A stretch of 64,000 nt of DNA, taken from positions 1-64,000 of the forward strand of contig CAWIAN010000012.1 in assembly GCA_963834135.1 (NCBI GenBank), given 5' to 3'. The DNA comes from Bog-257 sp963834135. GTDB taxonomy: Bacteria; Acidobacteriota; Terriglobia; Terriglobales; Acidobacteriaceae. The notes under the pieces were generated by a model. It saw only the letters and a program-made list of their open reading frames with translations, had not been told where the DNA came from and did no database searches. Within the stretch, counting starts at the first letter, position 1, and the number at the start of each line of letters is the position of its first letter. Shown here in pieces: positions 1 to 13,045 of the stretch. Both the position numbers and the translations under genes were made by a program.

Positions 1-55
1 GTCGCTCGAGTCAAACTAAAGGGTGGTGTACCGGTAAAGGCGGAGTTACATTGGT

Positions 56-337
56 ATGGGGCACATGGCATCGGCAAGAAGGAATTCAAAATCAAACGGC
101 TCCTCGCGGAAGAGGATTAAAGCCGACGCATTCGTTCTGTGCGTGCGCAACGAAGGTTACGCGGCATCGCTGGAGCGGAGGAAGGTGTATGCCACCATGG
201 CTGACGCTTCGGCGGCGAAGCACAACCTGGTGCGCATCGTGGACGAATCCGGCGAGGACTACCTGTACCCGACCGATTACTTCATCGCTCTCCGACTGCC
301 GGCGAGCGTGAAACTTGCGCTGCTGAAGGCGTCATAG
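56..337 (+). CDS. Small conserved hypothetical protein
   Basis: Encodes up to 93 residues; the ATG at 65 is an alternative start that shortens it by three. The N-terminal 23 residues are basic and low in complexity (many Ser, Arg, Lys). The rest is a compact domain with the segments FVLCVRNEGYAASLERRKVY and DESGEDYLYPTDYF, which resemble a short family of unknown function that I recall as common in bacterial genomes; this is from memory, not a search. No signal peptide or membrane segment is seen. It ends just before the rRNA operon terminator and converges with that operon. Function unknown. Confidence 0.7.
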   Translation: MGHMASARRNSKSNGSSRKRIKADAFVLCVRNEGYAASLERRKVYATMADASAAKHNLVRIVDESGEDYLYPTDYFIALRLPASVKLALLKAS

Positions 338-387
338 ATCGAGGTCCGGCTCTGCGCCGCCCTCACGAAAGCTGACCACAAAAGGAA

Positions 388-416
388 AAGGCTCCATGTT
401 ATTCACATGGAGCCTT
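388..416 (-). terminator. Intrinsic terminator of the rRNA operon
   Basis: An almost perfect inverted repeat (GGCTCCATGT, loop TATTC, ACATGGAGCC) lies just past the 3' end of 5S. Read on the minus strand it is followed by a T-rich tract (ttttccttttg). The plus side also has TTTATTT, so it may stop converging transcription from the small upstream gene as well. Confidence 0.85.
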
Positions 417-423
417 TATTTAT

Positions 424-541
<118 letters not shown>

Positions 542-952
542 CGTTGACGTAGACGCTATTCGCGTCGTTCGGCTGCCGGCGTGGGTTTCACGCACAGCCT
601 GGTTACGTCGATCTCGTAAAGAACTTTCTACGCGGCTCCTGGGAACCGCAGATCCTTCGTCGGGCTGACGCCCTCCTCAGGATGACAAATCAAATTGCCT
701 ACGGGACGCCGGCCTGAAGGCCTGCTCTACCCGATTATGAGTGCCCGGTCGTCAACTGACAACCGGCCACTGACAACTGGCAGTTGATTTCACAACTGAA
801 TAGCATTGAGTTTTTCGAAACGAGTAAGCAATTTAAGGCTGGAGCTCCGTCGAGCTCCGCATGCTGGCTAGTTCTCCAGCATGCACGGGGTAATTTCAGC
901 GGGCGCCAATTTCTGCGCCGGCCGAAGTAACACGTGTAGCCAAGTAAATTTT
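542..952 (-). other. 23S-5S transcribed spacer
   Basis: This 410-base spacer holds no tRNA and no convincing ORF. It contains short palindromes (gccggcctgaaggcctg near 707), a degenerate direct repeat (ccggtcgtcaactgacaaccggccactgacaactgg, in pieces around 746-785) and a fragment of the 'caggatgac' interspersed repeat near 677. The part next to 23S probably pairs with the 23S 5' flank as the RNase III processing stem; this is inferred, not drawn. Confidence 0.6.
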
Positions 953-3908
<2,956 letters not shown>

Positions 3909-4379
3909 CAAAATTTACTCAGCTCACATCAGCCTTGCGGCTGATCCGAAGACCTCGTAAATTTCATGATGCTTTTTGTTCCTGCTCATCGCTCCCTACG
4001 GTTATTGCGGACCGCGGAGCCCCAACAGGAATCTAAGGCACTCATAAAATTGACTCTTTGTTACTCGCCTTGTAGTTACCCAATGCTATTCAGTTGTCAA
4101 AAATCATCCGCCTTGCGGCGTCCCACACTAGGTGGGTTGAGCACATCCTCTTACAGCAGGCTGCCCAAAGTTCGGCGTCAAGCGACTGGCGCTAGATATC
4201 CGTTACAGAAATGTACGGTGTCGCTACTGACGCCCAACTTAAAGCAGCTTCGGCTATCAGCTGTCAGCCACTACTTTCCAGGCTGAACGCTGACGTTGAA
4301 TTCGAAATCTTTAGAGATCAGAAACCATCCACCGTCGTCTTTAACTGACGGCCGATAGCTGACGACTGACAGCTAATTC
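3909..4379 (-). other. tRNA-Ala to 23S spacer
   Basis: A 470-base spacer with no coding signal. It holds imperfect simple-sequence repeats of the type gctatcagctgtcag (around 4250-4270 and 4345-4375). It should contain the 5' strand of the 23S processing stem and antitermination sites, but I could not assign these base by base. Confidence 0.55.
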
Positions 4380-4455
4380 TGGTGGAGCTGACCGGGATCG
4401 AACCGGTGACCCCCTGGTTGCAAACCAGGTGCTCTCCCAGCTGAGCTACAGCCCC
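4380..4455 (-). tRNA. tRNA-Ala (anticodon TGC)
   Basis: 76 nt including an encoded CCA. The reverse complement folds as a cloverleaf: acceptor GGGGCTG with CAGCTCC, D arm AGCTCAGCTGGGAGAGC, anticodon loop TTTGCAA (TGC), T arm with GGTTCGATCCC. Lies in the 16S-23S spacer, the usual place for tRNA-Ala. Confidence 0.97.
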
Positions 4456-4485
4456 ATTCTAGTTGCTATTCGCAAATGACTAGTT

Positions 4486-4562
4486 TGGTGGGCCTGGGTA
4501 GAGTCGAACTACCGACCTCACCCTTATCAGGGGTGCGCTCTAGCCAGCTGAGCTACAGGCCC
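4486..4562 (-). tRNA. tRNA-Ile (anticodon GAT)
   Basis: 77 nt including CCA. The reverse complement has acceptor GGGCCTG, a D arm AGCTCAGCTGGC, the anticodon stem-loop CCCCTGATAAGGG (anticodon GAT) and T arm with GTTCGACTC. Together with tRNA-Ala it forms the classic Ile-Ala pair between 16S and 23S. The 30-base gap to tRNA-Ala contains a copy of the ctagttgct simple repeat, as does the flank at 4563-4600. Confidence 0.97.
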
Positions 4563-4835
4563 TCACTAGTTGCTAGTTGCTTAGTGACTAGTTACTAGTC
4601 CCGTGCCCTCAGTTTCGAATCTATAAAGAAATTGATTCGAGGACAAAGTTGAACGTGCTGGCAGGCTAAGCCTGCCGTGACCATCGGATTCATCGTACGA
4701 GAAAGAGACGCTCGAGCGAGGCTCCCAAACCATCTCTCAGGTGAAAGACAGTTCGGGGTACATGGCAACATCCCACGCACTACCGTCTTGCGACGGTTGC
4801 TCCTTTGGAGCGGCGCGAGTGCCATGACGTTCTCT

Positions 4836-6338
<1,503 letters not shown>

Positions 6339-6573
6339 TTGAAACCTGAAAATGTTTACCGACGGAGGTCGGTAAACAGCCATTCATGCCCGAAGGCATA
6401 ATGGCGGAATTGCTATTTTGTGAGTTTCGCTCGAACTTAACTCGAACGACTTCTCACGACTGGCACGTTCAACCTTTTGTCAAAGATCCGCGCAAATCCG
6501 CACTGGGCGGCCGCCTTCGGATAGTGACGGCATATAACCTTGCGATTAAAGCCGTCGTCCTCGAAACCTTTCA

Positions 6574-6603
6574 AACATACTACGCATCGTCCCGTGCTGT
6601 CAA
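6574..6603 (-). promoter_or_regulatory. Candidate sigma-70 promoter of the rRNA operon
   Basis: On the minus strand there is a perfect -35 TTGACA (6598-6603), an 18-base spacer and a -10 TATGTT (6574-6579). Transcription would start near 6567, about 230 bases ahead of 16S, a normal leader length. No AT-rich UP element is obvious directly upstream. Other promoters further upstream are possible. Confidence 0.45.
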
Positions 6604-7329
6604 CCCGAGTACCTCAATCGTTACCGGGGAGCACCAGGCGCCTTCATTCAGAAGCAAAGCGCGCAGCATGCCGCTCCAGTTAGCCTTGTCACCTGAAATT
6701 CAGCGCACAAAGGCACCGGAGCGTTCGAAATTGATTAAAGATCTTGTTCTGGAGGTTCCGCGATTCCCGCTAACCTGCCGAGGACCTTGTCCCCGACTTC
6801 CAGCCTCGTGGCCGAGGCAGCTTATATGAAGCGTTTCTTGTTAGATGCCAGCCTCAGTCGCAGGACTCAAAACTTCATCCCGCATCAGCTGGCAACAATG
6901 ACGCTTCTTGCTGACTTCATTTTTATAGCAGACCACATCCGGGGTTGCAAGTGCCGGGGTACAACTTTTGCGGAAAATTGGCGATGGCATCGCTCGCAGC
7001 CGCATGAACACTGACGATTTATTGCCGCGAAAAAAATCACGAAATGTTCGCCGAGACTCGCGAATGCATCCTGCACGAGGCGCCATCCACACCATTCCCA
7101 CACGGAATTCACACGCTGCCCGCTTTCGGCCGCTCGCCGCCAGGCGCTCCATCGCACGAAATCGCAAAGGCGCGGTCACCCCCCGCCACCAGCGGCAACT
7201 GGTATAAGTCTTTATTTAAGAATAATTTACATCTTAAGATTTAATTAAGTTGACCCTGGGGCGAACCGGACCGAGGATAAATGCCCGAACACAGGGTCAC
7301 CCCAGGAGCTGCGGTTATGAGAAAGAGAT
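6604..7329. other. Non-coding region between rRNA operon and GloVer gene
   Basis: I see no convincing gene here. The overlapping open frames on both strands lack ribosome-binding sites and recognisable motifs. The stretch 7200-7250 is strikingly AT-rich (tttatttaagaataatttac and cttaagatttaattaag) compared with its surroundings, and could be a promoter or UP region for either side. Just after it comes ttgaccctggggcg, and then a possible ribosome-binding site before the gene at 7330. Confidence 0.5.
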
Positions 7330-8581
7330 ATGAAACTGAAGTCTTTCCGGGACGCCGGGAGCACCGTGCTGGCTGTCACACTTGCGGTTCTGCTGACGCT
7401 GTCCGCCGCCCCGCTGGCGATGGGACAAACCTTCCAGGTGCTTCACACGTTTACCGGCGGGATCGATGGCGCCAATCCGATGGCCGGCATGAGCCTGGAC
7501 AATGGCGGAAAACTGTACGGAACGACCGGAACCGGGACCATCTTCCGCTTAGCGCGCGCCGGCTCCGGTTGGTTGCTCTCACCGATCTTTCAAACCGGCT
7601 ATGGGTTAACCTCTCCCGTTATTTTTGGACCGGACGGCACGCTCTACGGTACGAACCCGGGAGCGAACGCGCTGGTCTTCAACTTGAGGCCCCCGGCTAC
7701 CAACTGCCGCTCCAGCAGTTGTTATTGGAGTGAACGGCAGATCTTCTTCAGCTGCTGCTTCAGCTTCGCTCCCGGAGGCATCACCTTCGATCAACAGGGG
7801 AACATTTACGGCGCGTCCACATTTGAGGGAGTCCTGAACGGTTGCAGCGGCGGCCTGGGCTGCGGACTGGTCTACCAGATGACGCCCGTCCCGGGCCACG
7901 ACTGGAATGAAACCACAATTTACAGATTTCGCCCGGGCGGCGCTGACGGCGCACATCCGGAAGGAAAGCTGATCTTCGACCAGCAGGGCAACATTTATGG
8001 CACCACGGCTGGTCTGACCGGAGGCGACGGCTTCGGCACGGTGTTCGAACTGAATCGCGCGACTGGCTGGACGAAAACCAACCTCTATAGCTTTCCCGAA
8101 CAGTTCGGCAACGAGGGATCGTTTCCGACCGGCGGAGTCATCTTCGATCAGGCGGGAAATCTCTACGGCGGCACAACGACGGGCGGCGCGACTTGGAGGC
8201 GGTACGGTGTATGAGTTGACCCCCGCGAACGGCGGCTGGACCTTCAACGTGATCTACAGCTTCTCCGGTTCCGGATATTTGCCGGGCGTGCCTTCGAGCC
8301 TGGTTCGAGGTCCTGACGGAAGCCTTTACGGCGTAACCAATGGGGACGGATTGTACGCGCAGGGATCGGTGTTCAAGCTGACGCCGTCGAACGGGAGCTG
8401 GACCTTCACTTCCCTTCACGACTTCACTGGTGGCTCCGACGGGCGCTATCCGTACGGCAGCCTGGTGATGGACAGCAGCGGGAACCTCTACGGCACCACG
8501 CTCGCAGGTGGAACCACCGGCTCGAATTGCCGGCCCGACTACGCGTATCAGTGCGGCGTCGCGTTTGAGATCACGCCGTAA
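7330..8581 (+). pseudogene. Secreted GloVer-repeat protein, frameshifted
   Basis: Two frames join to give one protein of about 416 residues. Frame one (7330-8214) begins with a clear signal peptide (hydrophobic VLAVTLAVLLTLSAAPLAMG) and repeats of about 40-60 residues with the core 'DGANP...L.D..GnLYGTT...GtvF.L'. This is the GloVer tandem repeat (TIGR03803 type), common in secreted acidobacterial proteins. Frame two resumes at about 8190 with TVYELTPANGG and continues the repeats to the stop at 8581. The break falls in the glycine-rich segment around 8186-8200 and needs one base added or removed. It may be a true mutation or a sequence error. The repeats probably fold as a beta-propeller on the cell surface; substrate unknown. 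Confidence 0.8.
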
Positions 8582-8689
8582 AGCCTCTCACCACTGAATC
8601 GAACAGGAGCACGAGCTGAAGCTAACCAGCCGCTTTCCCAATGGGCGCGGAGCCTTTGCCCAGGCCTGCGCCCCTTGATTTGTCGGACA

Positions 8690-9325
8690 TCAGCGCCGAC
8701 CCAGCTGAAACACGATCACTCGCGCTACGTTTTTTGCCGCATTCTGAATGCCTACGTTCCGCGGCGCGCAAACCCACATCAGCTTCCTGAAATCATCCAG
8801 CGGAATGTTGAATTCTCCCAGCTCCCTTACCATCACCGGTTGGTAAGGAGAGGCCAGGGTAGCGGGTCCTGCAATCTCCAACTCCGCCCCGGGCTCAAGC
8901 TCAATGCTGAAAACCGCGCCCGGTGTCTCGTCCACGATCTGCCTGATCTTCGCACCTCCGGCGATCACCTTCGGCGTCACGCCGCGCTTCAACCCCTCCG
9001 CCGCCGGCAACGCTTCCACCACGATATTACGGAACGCACCGTCTCCTAAATTGTCGACTACATGCACCAGGCCCGCCTTCGACAACTCACACTCGCCGTC
9101 GACATAACTCAGCCGCTTCGGTTCTTCGTCCTGGGCTGCGCTGACGATCTCCGCTCCCTTGGCAACGTACAGCAGGTACTCGTGCGGATGACGATGGCAA
9201 AGCGTACGGGTGCGCGGCGGGATCTCGACCGCGAAGGCACGCACATACTCGTTCGCGATCACCAGATGATGATGCGGCTCGTCTGCAATGTCGACAACCC
9301 GGCTGCAATCGTAAGAGGGGCTCAT
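8690..9325 (-). CDS. Cupin-fold protein
   Basis: About 211 residues from the ATG at 9325, which has GGAG four bases upstream; an upstream ATG at 9352 lacks this. The N-terminal half contains the cupin signature: CHRHPHEYLLYVAKGAEI carries the H-x-H...E metal-ligand pattern of motif 1, and a second beta-barrel half follows (residues about 110-200, 'FSIELEPGAELEI'). No signal peptide. Likely a metal-binding single-subunit enzyme or sugar or ligand sensor; the substrate cannot be told. Transcribed divergently from the STAS gene, with only 80 bases between the start codons. Confidence 0.7.
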   Translation of the reverse strand: MSPSYDCSRVVDIADEPHHHLVIANEYVRAFAVEIPPRTRTLCHRHPHEYLLYVAKGAEIVSAAQDEEPKRLSYVDGECELSKAGLVHVVDNLGDGAFRNIVVEALPAAEGLKRGVTPKVIAGGAKIRQIVDETPGAVFSIELEPGAELEIAGPATLASPYQPVMVRELGEFNIPLDDFRKLMWVCAPRNVGIQNAAKNVARVIVFQLGRR

Positions 9326-9404
9326 GGCACTCCATTTTCCTACTGAAATCATCCCCGTGCCATGTGATACAGTTCTGCCTCAAGTCATCTCCTCGAGGCG
9401 CGCC

Positions 9405-10097
9405 ATGTCGCTTTCTCTTGATAGCCGCTCCTGCGGCAGGGTTTACGTGATCAAGTGCTCCGGCAAGATCATTGCTGGAGAAGAATCGCGGACTCTGGAA
9501 GCCGCGCTGACGCGTACTCTGCAGGACTCCAACCGGGTGGTGCTGAACGTCGCCGATGTCACCCGGGTCGACAGCTCGGGCATGGGATTAATGGTCCGCT
9601 TCCTTTGCCGCATCAAGAACAATGGTGGCGACTTTCGCCTGGCTGGCCCTCAGCCATTCCTTCGCAGTCTGTTAGAGATGACCAAGCTCGTTTCCATCTT
9701 TCGCGTCTACGACACCGAAGAGGAAGCCATCGTTTCCTTTTTGAAGGAGCCCGCGGTTCCATCCAAGGACACCCCGCCCGCTGGCCCGCTGGTGCTATTC
9801 CTCGATCAATCTCTTGACCTGTGTGCTTTCGTCAGAAAGCTCCTGAACGGACACGGTTACGAAGTAGTGACCACCAGCCGCCTGCACGATGCCAAGTTGT
9901 TGGCGGGTGCTGCCGATCTTTCCTACGTCGTGCTTGGCCCGGAGTGCGCGAACCTGCCTTGCGACGTCGTCACGGCTGCGCTGCAACCACTCGTCGGCAA
10001 GGCGAAGTTCGTTCATCTCGGAAGCGACTTCGTGATCGACGACGCCGGCAAGGCCGCCTCAGACCTGCTGGCCAGCCTGCAAGGCTCGAGCGCCTGA
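9405..10097 (+). CDS. STAS-domain protein with degenerate receiver-like half
   Basis: Start at ATG 9405 (MSLSLDSRS). Residues about 8-105 are a STAS anti-sigma-factor-antagonist domain: the loop VTRVDSSGMGLM carries the D-S-S-G motif whose second Ser is phosphorylated in SpoIIAA/RsbV proteins. Residues about 125-230 look like a CheY-type receiver: it opens with VLFLDQSLDLCAFVRKLL and continues GHGYEVVTT. However, the acidic pair is reduced to one Asp, and the phospho-acceptor strand reads YVVLGPECA, with no Asp at the usual place. I therefore infer a pseudo-receiver that binds but is not phosphorylated. Likely role: partner-switching signalling. No kinase or sigma factor gene lies beside it. 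Confidence 0.7.
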   Translation: MSLSLDSRSCGRVYVIKCSGKIIAGEESRTLEAALTRTLQDSNRVVLNVADVTRVDSSGMGLMVRFLCRIKNNGGDFRLAGPQPFLRSLLEMTKLVSIFRVYDTEEEAIVSFLKEPAVPSKDTPPAGPLVLFLDQSLDLCAFVRKLLNGHGYEVVTTSRLHDAKLLAGAADLSYVVLGPECANLPCDVVTAALQPLVGKAKFVHLGSDFVIDDAGKAASDLLASLQGSSA

Positions 10098-10229
10098 AGA
10101 CATAAAGTTCGTCTCGGCGCGCGATTCCCTCATCCAAACGTCATCGCTATCCCACGGTAGTGGCAGGAGGCAGCAGAGGAATCTGCACTATGGGTGCGGA
10201 AATGCGCTATCCTGAAAGCAGGAGTTGAC

Positions 10230-10415
10230 ATGCTCGATAATCTGTTTCAGCCCATGCACCTGCTGGTGATTCTGTTCATCGCCCTGCTGGTGTTCGGCCC
10301 CAAGAAGCTGCCCGAGCTCGGCAAAGGTCTGGGCGAAGGTATCCGCAGTTTCAAAGAGTCGATGAACGCGAAGGACGAAGCCGCTACCCCGACCGAGGGA
10401 GATAAGAAGGTCTAG
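10230..10415 (+). CDS. tatA: Sec-independent translocase protein TatA
   Basis: 61 residues from ATG 10230, with AGGAG seven bases upstream. A short periplasmic tip is followed by one membrane helix (LLVILFIALLVFG), the invariant FGPKKLPELGKGLGEGI hinge and amphipathic helix, and a charged tail, exactly as in TatA. It would form the Tat pore for folded proteins. A TatB-like gene follows 58 bases downstream. No tatC is in the window. Confidence 0.9.
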   Translation: MLDNLFQPMHLLVILFIALLVFGPKKLPELGKGLGEGIRSFKESMNAKDEAATPTEGDKKV

Positions 10416-10473
10416 AAGCCTTCCCGTCGCTCTTCCGCGCCTCTGAACTCCCGGTGGCTCGCGGCTGTTCACC

Positions 10474-10770
10474 ATGCCTGACGTACTCTTCATCCTGGTT
10501 CTCGCGCTGGTAATCTTCGGCCCTAAGAAGCTGCCCGAAGTGATGCGGCAGGTCGCCAAGTTTATGGCGCAGTTCCGCATGATGCGCGACGATCTGAAGC
10601 GCCAGATCGAGGGCGAAATGCTCAAAATCGAAATAGAAGAGCGCCAGAAACAGAAAGTGGCACCAGCGCCCGTCGCTGAACTTCCAGCCCCCACCGCCCC
10701 GCCCAGCGAGAGCGTCCCCAGCGGCCAATCCCCAAGCGCTGTGAACGGAAACATCTCCGCGACCGGATAG
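10474..10770 (+). CDS. tatB: TatB-like twin-arginine translocase subunit
   Basis: 98 residues. One N-terminal membrane helix (VLFILVLALVIFG) leads into GPKKLPEVMRQVAKFMAQFR, a longer charged coiled region (residues 25-60) and a Pro/Ala-rich tail. The Pro at the helix boundary, the longer amphipathic segment and its place right after tatA favour TatB over a second TatA. It has no distinct ribosome-binding site and probably shares a transcript with tatA. Confidence 0.8.
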   Translation: MPDVLFILVLALVIFGPKKLPEVMRQVAKFMAQFRMMRDDLKRQIEGEMLKIEIEERQKQKVAPAPVAELPAPTAPPSESVPSGQSPSAVNGNISATG

Positions 10771-10998
10771 TGTTCAAAAAGCATATTCACCACAGAGGCA
10801 CTGGGACGCAGAGGTTTTTACGGTTGGCCGCACTTCTCGGCAGAAGTGCCACCAGGCCGCTGTCTCTAAAGCCTTTCTGATCTTCCGCCTCACTGTCTCC
10901 GTCCTGCGCGGTGAACTCGCTCTTTTTGGTTACTTATGTCCCTGCCCCGCGTCCAATCTTCCAGACCCTTATAGCTCGAGTTTCCGAAACGTTCCTGT

Positions 10999-11026
10999 TT
11001 GGCCGTGCATCGAACTGGGTTAGAAT
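10999..11026 (+). promoter_or_regulatory. Candidate promoter for the S41 protease homologue
   Basis: TTGGCC (10999-11004), a 16-base spacer and TAGAAT (11021-11026) lie about 50 bases ahead of the start at 11075. The -10 is good and the -35 weak. The rest of the 10771-11074 gap holds no gene; it carries a short imperfect palindrome around 10835-10855 (cacttctcggcagaagtg). Confidence 0.35.
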
Positions 11027-11074
11027 GGGGAAGGTCCAGCGGACGGTAACTCCCTCCCTATTAGCGAATTTCAT

Positions 11075-12307
11075 ATGTCGAAGACCACCAAGCTCACCAT
11101 CCTTGTCCTTTCTTTTCTAGTTGCCTCGTTCATCGTCGTAGGCGGTCTCGGCGTCAAAGCCGACGATAGCAGTGACGACAACGAAGGCTCGTACAAGCAG
11201 CTGGGTGTTTACAGCGAAGTGCTGTCGCGCGTCCGCACCGAGTACGTTGAGGAGCCGAACATCTCGGCCGTCACCAACGGCGCGCTGCACGGGCTGCTCG
11301 AATCGCTGGACGCGAACTCGAGCTATCTGGATCCCACGGAGTTCAAGGACTACAAGCAGCGCAAGGAAGGTAAGGCGGGCATCGGCGCTGACGTCTCCAA
11401 GCGCTACGGCTATGCCGCGGTCATTTCGGTTATTCCGGGTGGTCCGGCCGACAAAGCAGAAATCGAGAGCGGCGACATCATTGAAGCCATCGAAGGCAAG
11501 TCCACGCGCGACATGTCGCTGGCGGAAATCGATGGCCGCCTGAGTGGACCTTCGGGATCGGTGGTGAACCTTTCGGTCGTGCGTCCGCGCCGGGCGCTCC
11601 CGGTGAAGTCGGCCGTATCGCTGGCAGTGGTTGCCGATCCGCCGCTCACCGACAAGACGATGGCGGACAGTGTCGGCTACATCAAGGTCGATGACTTCCC
11701 CAAGGGCCGCTCGGAAGAGATTGCCAACAAGCTGAAATCCCTGCAGAAGGAAGGCGCCAAGAAGATCATCCTCGACCTGCGCAACTCCGGTGGCGGCGAC
11801 GAGCAGGAAGGTATCGCCACGGCGAATTTGTTCCTGAATCACGGAACCATCACTTACTTGCAGGGGCAGAAGTATCCCAAACAGGCTTTCAATGCCGATC
11901 CTCAGAAGGCGATTGCGACCAACCTTCCGCTGGTGGTGCTGGTAAACCGCGGCACGGCGGGCCCGGCTGAAATTGTGGCCTCGGCGATCATGGAGAACGC
12001 GCGCGGTGACGTTATCGGCGACAAGACCTTTGGCTCCGGCTCGATTCAGAAGGTGATCGACATGCCGGATGGTTCGGCGCTGATCCTGTCGGTGGCGAAG
12101 TACTACACCCCGTCGGGGAAAGCTCTGCAGGACACGGCGGTGACGCCCAACATCCTGGTCGCGGACAACGGCGACGACTTCATCGCTCCCGATGAGGATG
12201 AAAATGCCGACGACGCCGCGCAAGACCAGAAAGACAAAGCCACCCAGCCCGACGATCAGCTGAATAAAGCACTTGAGGTGCTGAAGGCACAGAACACCAA
12301 AGCGTAA
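11075..12307 (+). CDS. S41 (CtpA-type) carboxy-terminal protease homologue lacking catalytic Ser/Lys
   Basis: 410 residues. An N-terminal signal or anchor helix (residues 5-25) is followed by a cap region, a PDZ domain (about 95-165, with GIGADVS and PGGPADKAEIESGDII) and the S41 protease core (about 190-345, with DLRNSGGGDEQEG). In active CtpA/CtpB/Prc enzymes the core carries Ser, Lys 25 residues later and Gln four further on. Here these positions read Gly296 (in NRGTAGPAEI), Ser321 (in TFGSGSIQ) and Gln325. Two of the three catalytic residues are thus gone, although the fold motifs are intact. I infer a non-proteolytic periplasmic paralogue or a divergent mechanism. The tail (350-410) is acidic and probably disordered. 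Confidence 0.85.
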   Translation: MSKTTKLTILVLSFLVASFIVVGGLGVKADDSSDDNEGSYKQLGVYSEVLSRVRTEYVEEPNISAVTNGALHGLLESLDANSSYLDPTEFKDYKQRKEGKAGIGADVSKRYGYAAVISVIPGGPADKAEIESGDIIEAIEGKSTRDMSLAEIDGRLSGPSGSVVNLSVVRPRRALPVKSAVSLAVVADPPLTDKTMADSVGYIKVDDFPKGRSEEIANKLKSLQKEGAKKIILDLRNSGGGDEQEGIATANLFLNHGTITYLQGQKYPKQAFNADPQKAIATNLPLVVLVNRGTAGPAEIVASAIMENARGDVIGDKTFGSGSIQKVIDMPDGSALILSVAKYYTPSGKALQDTAVTPNILVADNGDDFIAPDEDENADDAAQDQKDKATQPDDQLNKALEVLKAQNTKA

Positions 12308-12332
12308 AGCTCATTCATCAGAAACACACAGA

Positions 12333-12363
12333 GGCACGGACGGGATCCGTGCCTTTTGCTTTT
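12333..12363 (+). terminator. Intrinsic terminator after the S41 homologue
   Basis: Perfect 8-bp stem GGCACGGA / TCCGTGCC with loop CGGGA, followed by TTTTGCTTTT. It starts 26 bases after the stop codon at 12307. Confidence 0.9.
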
Positions 12364-12430
12364 GTGCGACATATCAAAACGCGTAGTAGCAATCCATAAT
12401 GCGATTGATTACGGCCATCATTTAGCCAGG

Positions 12431-12490
12431 GCGTCATCCTGAGCGCAGGCGGCGCTTCGCCGCTGGAGTCGAAGGCCCCCTGCCCCGCGT
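12431..12490. repeat. Interspersed palindromic repeat (catcctgag...gtcgaaggc type)
   Basis: Contains catcctgagcgcaggcgg, cgcttcgccgctggagtc and gaaggccccctgcc in series. The inner GGCGgCGCTTCGCCGcTGG part is a palindrome. A second good copy is at 27733-27785, and fragments occur near 650-685 and 47695-47770. The same word order (catcctgag ... gtcgaagga) is one I recall from intergenic DNA of several bacterial groups. Confidence 0.65.
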
Positions 12491-12575
12491 CAACTTCTCG
12501 GGCGTTCGAGGTAGACGGCACTCGTCGCCATTTTCACGGTACACTTGTTGGAATTCTCGCGAGGACGCAATCATC

Positions 12576-12959
12576 ATGAAACGTGTAACCGGCATCGGTG
12601 GCATCTTCTTTCGCGCAAAAGATCCAAAAGCTCTTTACGAGTGGTATCGCAATCATCTCGGCATCGAAAGCTCGCCGGGTGTGGGGGCAATGTTCAGCGA
12701 CGCCGATCATCTCGAAAACCCCGGCTTCACCATTTGGTCGATTTTCCCGGAGAGCACCGATTACTTCCACTCTCCGGATCGCCGCTTCATGATCAACTTC
12801 CGCGTCGACGATCTTGAGGCGCTGCTGAAGGCGCTGCGTGAAGAAGGTGTTCAAGTCGACGAGAAGATGGAAGCCCATGAATACGGTAAGTTCGGCTGGG
12901 TCACGGACCCGGAGGGCAACCGCGTGGAGTTGTGGGAGCCGCCGAAAGACAGTGCATAA
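12576..12959 (+). CDS. VOC (glyoxalase/bleomycin-resistance) superfamily protein
   Basis: 127 residues, with GAGGA upstream of the ATG. It has the paired beta-alpha-beta-beta-beta pattern of the vicinal-oxygen-chelate fold: GIGGIFFRAKDPKALYEWY at the start, and the closing VTDPEGNRVELWEPP, where the Glu is the usual metal ligand. The length is typical of a single-chain VOC protein that dimerises. Substrate unknown; such proteins include glyoxalases, dioxygenases and antibiotic-binding proteins. Confidence 0.85.
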   Translation: MKRVTGIGGIFFRAKDPKALYEWYRNHLGIESSPGVGAMFSDADHLENPGFTIWSIFPESTDYFHSPDRRFMINFRVDDLEALLKALREEGVQVDEKMEAHEYGKFGWVTDPEGNRVELWEPPKDSA

Positions 12960-13045
12960 CCACGCAGCGCCGGCTTACGGACGAGCTGACTGGAACTGCC
13001 GGTCGAATGCGCCGAGTTTCTGCAAGCGGCAGCCGTCGGCCGCCC

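Noticed and set aside
10474..10770. Second TatA rather than TatB
   Set aside because: Possible, but the longer charged helix and place directly after tatA favour TatB; kept as TatB-like.
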